Origin: Nereocystis luetkeana
Taxonomy: Eukaryota; Sar; Phaeophyceae; Laminariales; Laminariaceae
DNA: 64,000 nucleotides
NCBI GenBank assembly: GCA_031213475.1
Contig: JARUPZ010000002.1
Span: 3,658,001-3,722,000 of the forward strand
Direction of reading: 5' to 3'
Of this stretch, positions 50,301 to 57,228 are shown one piece after another. Both the position numbers and the translations under genes were made by a program. The first letter of the stretch is position 1. Every line of letters starts with the position of its first letter. The notes below the pieces were generated by a model that worked only from the letters and a program-made list of their open reading frames with translations, was not told the origin of the DNA and ran no database searches.

Positions 50301-51543
50301 TTTGTACGTACACGTACCTACCTACCTAGACAAAAAAAAAAAAAAGTGTTCTCGAAAAACCATGGGAGGGCCAATTTTCTATATCGTACCAAAAATAGAG
50401 TAGGCATACTGGAAATCATATCGAACAACGTACATGTCATGTATGATGCACGGATACGAGGTACCTGGTATGGTACACCGCTGTAGATTGTTCTTTTCTC
50501 TCTGTTGTTCCTGCCTCCCCCTCCCTCCCTCCTCCTCCTTCCTCCCTCTTCCTCACCTGCGAGCGGCTAGTCTCCGAGCGCAGCATCCTTTTCACCGCGA
50601 CCGGCTGTCCCGTCAGGCGGTGCGTGGCCGTCGACACGGTGCTCCGATTTCCTCGCCCCACCGGCTGCCCGTTGTTGTCGAAATCGTAAACGTCCGTGAT
50701 CCGCGCCGGCCCCTCCGGCTGCTGCTGCTGCTGCTGCTGCTGCTGCGGAGTCCCCGCCACCCCAAGGGACGCAGTCGCCGCTACCATCGTAGAGGTAGAG
50801 CCACCATCCAGCTTCATAGCTCGGAAGCTCTCCAGGTTTTTCTGCGCCCGGAAGTCATCTGCCTCAGAAGGACGGCACCGGTGGCCGATGCTGCCGCTGC
50901 TGCTGCTGCTGCTGATGCTGTTGTGGTCGGCGGCGCCGAGAGCACCACGTGCTACGGTAGCCCGGAAAGCACGGTGCTCGTGGCTGGGAGGAGACAACTG
51001 CCGCCTCTGCTGCTGCTGCTGCTCCTGCTGGGACGGCACGGGAGGGGTGGGCTGCTGAACGTGGCACCAGGCGGTATCATTTGACCTTCCGCCCAGAAGT
51101 CCACCCGATCCGCGACGGCCACCGCCCGTCTTATCGTGCCCCCACTCGTTCTCTCCTGAGTCGGGCGTCGCCGCGAACACTGCGAGGGCCGCCGCCGCGG
51201 CCGCGCCCCGACCTCCCGCCAAAAATTGTCCGCCCTCGCCCGTGCCAGCGCCAGCGCCGCCGGCACCGCTCGCGCCACCACGGCCACCTCCCAAGCCAAC
51301 CTCCAGCGCATCCCTTCCTCGGGCTGTCACGCACTTTGCCGCGCCGGAGGTGTAGCAGGCGCTCAACCCATCGGACGTGAGGGATCGCGATCTGCCACGA
51401 GTACCGCCAGCTGCTGGGCCGGAGGGAGATACTACGCGGAAGCCTCTGGTCATGCCATCGAGGCTATTGACGCGGGCGCGCCTGACGATGCCGCTGGCGG
51501 CCGTGGAGGCCCCTGCAAGGACAGCGGCTGCCGCTGAGCTCAT
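38319..51543 (-). CDS. CAMK-like serine/threonine protein kinase, 7 exons, 655 residues
   Basis: Exons: 51543-50557, 42713-42567, 41945-41850, 41214-41193, 39930-39822, 39384-39216 and 38756-38319 (TGA). Every join keeps phase (0,0,0,1,2,0), and the sum is exactly 656 codons. Residues 1-280 are Ser/Gly/Gln-rich with a run of nine Gln. The kinase domain spans about 282-548: GRGNRSTV loop (from 296), Lys318 in VAVK, helix-C Glu333, hinge VMEMCQGGE, catalytic loop HFDLKPEN (Asp409, Asn414), ADFG (Asp432), APE (455-457), DMWALGVVMW, and a final HPWL. HRD is replaced by HFD, so this is a non-RD kinase, though all catalytic residues are present. The C-terminal tail is Gln/Arg-rich then Ala/Gly-rich; no EF hands or calmodulin site was recognised. 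Its 7.8-kb first intron is packed with repeats. The start is the first Met of the open exon; an upstream exon cannot be excluded. Confidence 0.9.
40028..40108. mobile_element. MITE-2 copy (piggyBac-like), degraded
   Basis: Carries the family core CAGTCTCGTTTTGGGGACAA and the complementary right end CGGGACTGCGGTCCTAAAAG. Terminal TTAA is not preserved on the left. Intronic to the kinase. Confidence 0.75.
40203..40240. repeat. 10-bp tandem repeat GATCATACAG
   Basis: Four consecutive units of GATCATACAG (the last ends GATCATATG) in a kinase intron, between two MITE-2 copies. Confidence 0.85.
40266..40352. mobile_element. MITE-2 copy
   Basis: Starts CCCTTTTAGGGCTGCAGTCC and ends with the complementary CTGCAGTCCTACAAGGG. 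It is flanked by TCAA on both sides, a mutated form of the TTAA usual for the family. Confidence 0.8.
40405..40510. mobile_element. MITE-1 copy in a kinase intron
   Basis: 106 bp in the opposite orientation to the 10.5-kb copy, flanked by TA (40403-40404 and 40511-40512). The right end is mutated (CCCCCCGCAA). Confidence 0.9.
40619..40920. repeat. Three tandem units of about 105 bp
   Basis: Units start CGCCTCCTCTGG or CGCCTCCCCTGG at about 40619, 40729 and 40832 and share GTCGGCTCT, TTCGTCACA and GTGCTATATA. Unit 1 contains TACCTGGTA where unit 2 has only TA (AATACAGTA). Intronic to the kinase. Confidence 0.85.
41584..41703. mobile_element. MITE-1 copy carrying two extra 7-bp insertions
   Basis: 120 bp, flanked by TA, instead of the usual 105-106. 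The excess is explained by two 7-bp insertions, each turning a TA of the family sequence into TACCAGGTA (41604) or TACCTGGTA (41625). Removing them restores an alignment of the right length. Intronic to the kinase, between the 22-nt exon and exon 3. Confidence 0.9.
42405..42560. repeat. Poly(G) run and A-rich tract beside kinase exon 2
   Basis: Two adjoining runs of 9 and about 19 G at 42411-42439, followed by an A-rich stretch (AAATAAAAAATAAAAAA) up to the exon's donor. On the transcript strand this is T-rich then C-rich intron sequence. Confidence 0.8.
43301..43392. mobile_element. MITE-2 copy
   Basis: Left end ACCCTTTTAGGACTGGAG, right end GGGACTGCGGTTCTTAAG, with the conserved middle TGAAATTTCAAGTAGTTT. 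Located in the first intron of the kinase gene. Confidence 0.8.
44173..44261. mobile_element. MITE-2 copy, well preserved
   Basis: 89 bp with terminal repeats CCCTTTTAGAACCGCAGTC and its near-perfect complement at the right end, flanked by CTAA on the left and TTAA on the right. TTAA duplication and CCC-starting ends are piggyBac hallmarks. Intronic to the kinase. Confidence 0.88.
44500..45076 (+). mobile_element. hAT-like non-autonomous element, 577 bp
   Basis: Terminal inverted repeats TAGAGTTGCACCCCG (15 bp) are flanked by CAGTATAT (44492-44499) and CAGCATAT (45077-45084), an 8-bp duplication with one mismatch, as hAT elements make. Inside are about three tandem units of 70-95 bp (GCCGCCGCTCAAAC, then AAAGGGGAGCAAA) and many GGGTACCCGG palindromes. 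No transposase. A 578-bp inverted relative sits at 60005-60582. Both lie in introns of minus-strand genes. Confidence 0.85.
45165..45488 (+). CDS. Small basic ORF of unknown origin
   Basis: 107 codons from ATG, starting MPKKNRSASAKKSTRTTG, very basic at first, with a Cys-containing middle (MCHLVRMSVCSLGCGAE). It lies inside the first intron of the kinase, on the opposite strand, just before the long inverted repeat. It may be a relic of a mobile element; I recognise no family. Confidence 0.25.
   Translation: MPKKNRSASAKKSTRTTGVPQGKEACNGGRVKGSNAARRAAVSMCHLVRMSVCSLGCGAEASGLYRVTSQPLFNPSSHMETLVVCAPRRPRPNATPPFRMYANDGKP
45680..47795. repeat. Long inverted repeat, arms of about 1 kb
   Basis: Left arm about 45680-46690, right arm about 46735-47795, spacer about 45 bp. 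Matching words include CACACGCGGCAGAGCTGGGA (about 45800) with its complement at about 47638, GAAGTCGAGGGCGACGCGGA with its complement at about 47555, and AGGTCGCGAGGTGTTG with its complement near 46870. Similarity is high along the arms with scattered small indels. Degraded coding frames run outward-in in both arms (FQADLAA-FFKA) without a known domain. A CRVC...CPAC pattern near 47660-47720 faintly recalls a piggyBac C-terminal zinc region. A MITE-2 copy interrupts only the right arm. Confidence 0.85.
47379..47477. mobile_element. MITE-2 copy inside one arm of the inverted repeat
   Basis: Flanked by TTAA at 47375-47378 and a mutated ATAA on the other side. The matching place in the left arm (about 45980-45990, CTATTTAACAGC) is an empty TTAA site, so this insertion post-dates the arms' duplication. 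Confidence 0.85.
49126..49475 (-). mobile_element. SINE-1 copy (tRNA-derived, poly(A))
   Basis: About 350 bp on the minus strand. The head has a polymerase III A box (TGGTTCAAGTGG) and B box (GGTTCGAGCCCCAGG). The body contains TTGACTTTATTTGCAAA and TCTTCTCGCGATAAAA, and the 3' end is poly(A) (T15 at 49126-49140). This copy has TATTAATA at 49217 where the other copies have TA. Confidence 0.88.
49508..49592. mobile_element. Degraded MITE-2 copy
   Basis: Recognisable by AACTACTTGAAATTAGAGTGG and the complementary CAAAAGCGAGACGACAGTCC, but the ends have decayed. Confidence 0.55.
50717..50746 (-). repeat. CAG trinucleotide repeat in kinase exon 1
   Basis: CTG repeats on the plus strand encode a run of nine Gln (CAG) in the kinase's N-terminal region. 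A second Gln-rich stretch lies at about 51010-51033. Likely length-polymorphic. Confidence 0.9.
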
Positions 51544-53092
51544 GTGTTCCTTCCCCTACGAGGCCTATGGGAGGTTCGGTTTTGGATTCAGGCGGGGAGG
51601 GCAGGTGGTGGACCGTGGTTGCTCGGTGTTTGTCGCGTGGGGTCGGATATCAGCAGCTCTTTTTTTTCGCGCGGAAAGTGATGGGAATGATTGAAGGTCT
51701 CTTGCGTGGCCTGTGGGAAAAAATGGGGAAAAAGCGCGAGATTTTTGGGTGAGCCGCGACGGTGACGGCTGACTGCTAGAGCTGGCTAAACACAGTAGTG
51801 CGGCATGCTCACCATACCACATTGTTCGTGGCGCACCAAGAGGTTGTTGCAATCGCTTGCAGTTGGCTTCAATTCGCGAAGTTGAGTTTTCTCTCACCTT
51901 CTATCGCTATGATGCCTTGCTTGAAAATGAGAGAAATACTTCAAAGAACAGAACAAGGGGAGACAGAATTCCGCGACAACTAGAGCAACACAGGATGAGA
52001 CTCACTCGGTAACGATGCAATGAAGTATCAGCCCTTCGATGGTGATATGTGTCCAAGCCTTTCCGCAAGTTACGTGTATTCTCCGTGATGTGTTCCAGCT
52101 TGTGCTCCGGCGCGTGCACCCGAGCGAGCCGAGAGCAAGATGTTTATGGTAGTGAGGCATGTTTTGAAAGGGCCACAAACAATAATTTCCCCGGGACGGA
52201 ATCATATCTTTCTTTTATTATATCGATCTTCGTAAAAGTGTCAAAAACGTTGGACGGCTGGACGGCATGGCGGGCAAATCATAGCTGGAAGAACGTATTT
52301 TGCTCCCTGATGCTCTGCTGCTCTGCTGCATACCTTGCGTGGCCTATGGCCTATGGCAGTCTGTACGAGCGGTGGTCAAGCGGGCATTGCACGGCAGTCG
52401 GGCCATATGCCTACGTGGTCGGAGTTTTGAATTCCAATGTTTTCCCTTCTTCTTCAGAATCTGTAGAGCTGTTTTTTTACCGTTCGTTTTGCTTCCTGTG
52501 GGCGTTTCGATTGGAATGGTTGATCTTTCTCTGATTTCCTGTTTACTTGCATCTATCCGCGTCGTCAGTCCCCATCTATATCAAGAAAATAAAACGAACG
52601 CACGAACCAAACGAACGAAAATTTCCTCGAAACTCATCCCTGCGAAAAGCTTCGTGTGATAATAATCCGATCGTCGTGTTTTTTTTTTTCTGCCCCGGAC
52701 ACTGCGGAGTAGAGCGAGAGGAGAAACCCCTGTGTCCACACTTACTTACTTATTTCTCAAGTTTTCGTGTATACCGGTTCGAACCCGGTTCGTTTCTTCC
52801 ACCTTTCTTTCTTTGTCGGGCCTGTCTGTGTGACCGTCATTATAGTGTGGTTTATACTCCAAGGATGTAGGCACCTGACTGAGTCTATTTAGTAAATATC
52901 TACCCCGACTCAGGTAAAACCCCTCACATTATTAGTCTCCCCACAGCTTTTGGTTCAGTACACGAGTCACCCTACCCCCGTCTGGGCGTTGTCGTGTTGT
53001 TTGTGTGGTGTTCAGAGATTTTTTTTCAGAGCCGTCTAAAAATTATTATACTATTAATTAATACTGGTATATACTACCAGGTAAAAGCCGAG

Positions 53093-53316
53093 CGGTCGCC
53101 CCGGTGGTTCAAGTGGTTAATCGAATTCTACTTGTTTGAGAGTCCTAGGTTCGAGCCCCACAGGTGGGGTCGGACATTTGACTTTATTTGCAAAAATAAA
53201 AATAAAAAGGATTCAATTGTTGAGAGCGCCTTCCAGCGTGGGTATTAATAGTATAGGCACAATTCGATGCGAGTCGACGAGGGAAGAAAAGGCTGAAATC
53301 TTCTCGCGATAAAAAT
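53093..53316 (+). mobile_element. SINE-1 copy, 3' truncated
   Basis: Starts CGGTCGCCCCGGTGGTTC, has the A box TGGTTCAAGTGG and a B box region GGTTCGAGCCCC, then the family body to GATAAAAATGAAGGCAC. It stops short of the poly(A) end. At 53243 it has TATTAATAGTATA where other copies read TA. Confidence 0.85.
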
Positions 53317-53645
53317 GAAGGCACTATACTACTACTCGTAGGGGTCTCGCTCTGCTCTGCGGCAAGAAAAAAAAATCAGCGTGAATTCCAAACCAATATA
53401 TCATCACATACATCATCACAATTTAATGTTATAAGACAACACGCACACAACACCTGCGGCGGGCGGCGTTTTCTACGCACAAACCGTGGTGGTTGTACCC
53501 GCTCGAAAGAAACACAGTTGGCCGTAAAATACTACCAGGTACTGTTGTACAGCCTACAGGATATATCCTACAGCCTACAGGAAGGATATTACTCCTTGTT
53601 GTGCCTGGTGCACCTGGTTGCGTGGGTTGTTCCAGCAGTATATAC

Positions 53646-53990
53646 GGTGGTTCAAGTGGTTAACCTCGAATTCTACTTGTTCGAGTCCTGGGTTCGAGCC
53701 CCAGGTGGGTCGGACTTTGACTTTATTTGCAAAAAAAAAAAAAAAAAAAAGGATTCAATTGTTGAGAGTGCCTTGCAGCGTGGGTATAGGCACAATTCGA
53801 TGCGAGTCGACGAGGGAAGAAAAGGCTGAAATCTTCTCGCGATAAAAATGAAGGCACGTACCGTAACGGGAAGGGGGGGAAAGAGCCTGCTATGTGACCC
53901 CGGATCTGAGTTATACGAGTTGGAAGGAGAGAGAGAAGAAGATGTGCGAAGATAATGAATGGGATGAGAAAAAAAAAAAAAAAAAAAAAA
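53646..53990 (+). mobile_element. SINE-1 copy, full length with poly(A)
   Basis: A box at about 53649, B box GGTTCGAGCCCCAGG at about 53692, an internal A-run, and a terminal A20 at about 53970-53990. About 345 bp. At two TA sites it reads TATA (GGGTATAGGCAC and GAGTTATACGAG) where the 55.3-kb copy has TA. Confidence 0.9.
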
Positions 53991-54353
53991 CGTCGTACGT
54001 ATGCTCGTACCACTTTTGTTTGGTTTCACTTTCTTTCTTCGAAAAAATGCGCGGGGGGACGAAAAAAATGGGAATAAGAATCGAATACAACAACAATGCG
54101 CGTTGTTACCAGTTGCCAGCAAACGTCAAAAGGTTTGGCGTGGGGGGTGGCGTGTACATACCTATACCAGTATAGCCGCATGACTGCAGTGTAATGATAC
54201 TGCCTTGAGTGAGTTTGAAAGCCCGGTAATTACCTGGGGTTCAGGCACTGGGGGATCGTATTTGTAGTACTTGGAAGGCGCCTCTTACGTGGAAAACCGG
54301 GCTTTCCGGAGAGGCACGAGCTTGGTCTCAGTCTCCACCGTGTGAGGGTCTTA

Positions 54354-54458
54354 TTACGGGGGGCCATAGTTAACAGGACCAAATATTGTTAGTAAAATTG
54401 TTTAAACATACAGGTTTTTATGTTTACCATAGGTCCTGTTAACTATGGTCCCCCGTAA
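54354..54458. mobile_element. MITE-1 copy
   Basis: 105 bp, near-perfect terminal inverted repeats, flanked by TA on both sides. It sits at the outer edge of the tRNA-like foldback. Confidence 0.93.
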
Positions 54459-54474
54459 TAGTCCGTTGGGCTAA

Positions 54475-55270
54475 AGGTAAAAGCGCCTACCCAATCTAAG
54501 CCTTATAACACTCTCCCCCCCTGGAACGGACCGGATTTTACGGGTCGACGCGCCACCACACGCGGTTCCAATTTCTGGGGATCCAGAAGCATTTTTCAGA
54601 TCCTTGACAGGAGGGAAACTCACTTTTCTTCAAAAAGCGATTTCATCGTGGGCGTGCGATTCGAACTCACGACCAACGACCCATGTTCTGCCGTCGTCGC
54701 CATTTGTGAAGGTCTTAACCCCTTTAGAACCGCGGTTCCGTTTTGGGGACAAACCACTCAAATTTCAAGTAGTTTGTCCCCCAAACGGGACTGCGGTTCT
54801 AAAAAGGTTAATAGTCATAGTCCGTTGGGCTAAAGGTAAAAGGTTAACCAATCGCCCATCTATATACCCAATCTGAGGCTCAAAACAACCGTGCACGAAA
54901 GGAGAGTAAAGCTGCTCTTCTTCTATCCCGAAGCAAACAGCACACACGTGAGTACCAACGAGTACCGACATAACATCGGCAAACCTGTCCAGGGATACAA
55001 AGTGTCCCGACCTCTGACCTTAATAAAGAAATGGCGTCGTCGGCAGGACATGGTTCGTTGGCGGTGAGTTCGAATCTCACGTCCAACATGACTTTCGCCA
55101 CTTAATTAAAGAAGAGTGAATTTCCTCACGTCAAGAATCTGAAAAAATACTTCTGATTCCCCGAAAATTGGGACCACACGGGTTTGGTCGCACGTCGACC
55201 CGTATATCCGATCCGTTCCAGGGGGGGGGGGCTGTTATATGGCTTAGATTGGGTAGTAGTAGGCGATGTT
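54475..55270. repeat. Foldback of a tRNA-like repeat (SINE-2) around a MITE-2
   Basis: The left arm (about 54475-54715) is the reverse complement of the right arm (about 55020-55270). Both hold ATGGCG(A/T)CG(A/T)CGGCAG (A-box-like) and GTGAGTTCGAATC (B box), GATCTGAAAAA-type sequence, and end in TTGGGTAGGCGC/TAGATTGGGTAG. The spacer carries a well-preserved MITE-2 at 54719-54807 flanked by TTAA on both sides. Confidence 0.8.
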
Positions 55271-55922
55271 GAGAGCGCCTTGCAGCGTGGGTAGGCACAA
55301 TTCGATGCGAGTCGACGAGGGAAAAAAAGGCTGAAATCTTCTCGCGATAAAAAAGAAGGCACGTACCGTAGCGGGAAGGGGGGAGAAGAGCCTGCTAGGT
55401 GACCCCGGATCTGAGTTACGAGTGGGAAGGAGAGAGAGAAGAAGATGTGCGAAGATAACGAATGGGATGAGCAAAATAAAAAAATAAAAAAGGGGGGGGG
55501 GGGGGGCTGTTATATGGCTTAGATTGGGTAGTAGGCGATCGGGTAAACCTTTTACCAATAATAGCTCAACGAACCAAGACCCTAACAAATGGCGTCGAAC
55601 CTTACCACCTGCGAGCGAGAAGCAAAAAAAGAGAGCTTTTGAAACAAGAGCCTGCTGCACAAAATCGGAGCGGTCCAAAATCGCCGTCAACTCCCGCACC
55701 AACAAGCCACAGGGGAAAAAAATGTCACTCTGTCTCTATATACAAGTATTTTCTTTACAATAATACTTCAAACAAAAGGTTGTTCATATCTAGGGACCGT
55801 AGCGGGAAGGGGGGAGAAGAGCCTGCTATGTGACCCCGGATCTGACATATTAGTTGGAAGGAGAGAGAGAAGAAGATGTGCGAAGATAATAAATGGGATG
55901 AGAAAAAAAAAAAAAAAAAAGG
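55264..55922 (+). mobile_element. SINE-1 3' fragments (two)
   Basis: 55264-55488 begins at TTGAGAGCGCCTTGCAGCG, and 55797-55922 begins at GTAGCGGGAAGGGGGGAG. Both continue to the family's GATGTGCGAAGATAA(C/T)(G/A)AATGGG end and an A-rich tail. Neither has the tRNA-like head, typical of 5'-truncated retrocopies. A SINE-2-like piece and a G-run lie between them. Confidence 0.8.
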
Positions 55923-57228
55923 GGCAGTGTTATACTGAAGAGGAGATAAACCTGTGGCGGATGTACTATTAATATATACAACCTTGGGAAGAGCAATCGG
56001 ATTCGTATCTAAGACGTCACTCTCCTACTAAGGGCCCATCTTATTGAGGATTTTTATTACATTTTTCCAATATGTTTTTATTTCTTTATTTCAGTTTAGT
56101 TTGCATCTGATTGGCCGAAGAGTGAATCACCAAGCAGGCATGCACCCTGAGTAAGGTCAAAATTAAAAAAAACGAATCGGAGCGTTGGGATTTCAGTACC
56201 GATAGATAGGATTACTTCATCATTTCGAGTTTTTCGCTTGGTGTTAGTATACCCCCTTCCCTCTCTAGCTCTCGAACATGTCAATCGTGTGGCGTTTTGT
56301 TTTGTTTTTTCGCGCTCCCCTGGGTCGACACTACATATTGTACCTGGTATGTGTATACAGTAATAAATACCATCTACACAGAGAGACAGACGCGAAAATA
56401 GAAAATAGAAACGCCTCCTCACATCGCAGAAATTGCGTTTTGAGTTACAAAACAAAGTGAAATAAGAACGGGACGGAAGAACCCATCGCAGCGCAAAGTC
56501 CGTCCGGAAACGATAAAATGACAGCAGTATTGTCGGGAGGCAGACGGAATAAAAAATACATGATACTCCCAAAAGCATCCGCTCGAAAGGTTCTGCCCGA
56601 TCCCACCTTTTTCAGCGGTGCAATACGTACAAGATACAGTAAATCCAACACGAAAATAGAATACCTGGTAGGCTCCACTTGATACTATTTTTTTTCTTGT
56701 ATTGGTCATCTGGCCATCTGACAAACCTGCAGCGAAAACGTGAAATGTTCCATAACAAATACAATAGTGACGACGAACCCTCGAAGAAAACAGTCGCCAA
56801 CATCGTACATTTTACACCTGGTACATTGTACGCACAAAAGTCCATACGGTGTTGAAACACGTTGTATTTTGTTCTGGCGCAACCTCGAGACGTCGTAGCA
56901 GGAAAAAAAAAAAAAAAAAAAAAAAACGCCCAGAAAACGGGGGAACATGAGAAAGAGAGAAAAGAGATATCGTGCGGGTCATCACCTCCTGCAATGGCAG
57001 CAACGACGTAGCTCCCACATGCTCTAAAATCACCAACAACAACAACAACAGATTATTCGGTTGGCTTGGCTCTATCAAAAGCTCCGCCCAACACCAGCAT
57101 CAACCAGCACGCACTAAAGTTCTCCCGCCCCCCCGCGCCCCCCCCCCCCTCCTCTTCCCATTCCTGAAAAACCCAAATGAACAACAGCGGTGACGAAAGA
57201 GGCCGGCCCGGCGACACCAACCAACACA

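Larger units (their letters stand above)
51544..57228. other. Intergenic between kinase and dehydrogenase genes, SINE-rich
   Basis: No supported gene. The longest frame (52049-52534, 161 codons) has hydrophobic stretches but no known domain. The interval is filled with two SINE-1 copies, SINE-1 3' fragments, a tRNA-like foldback, MITE-1 and MITE-2 copies and TACCWGGTA motifs. The first few hundred bases right of 51543 should hold the kinase promoter; I see no definable element. Confidence 0.6.

Noticed and set aside
50434..51084. 216-codon plus-strand open frame with Leu runs
   Set aside because: A shadow of kinase exon 1; the Leu runs are the complement of CAG repeats encoding Gln.
53646..53725. 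Genuine tRNA gene
   Set aside because: A and B boxes are present, but no acceptor stem pairs, and the unit continues into a shared body and poly(A) found in other copies, so it is a SINE.
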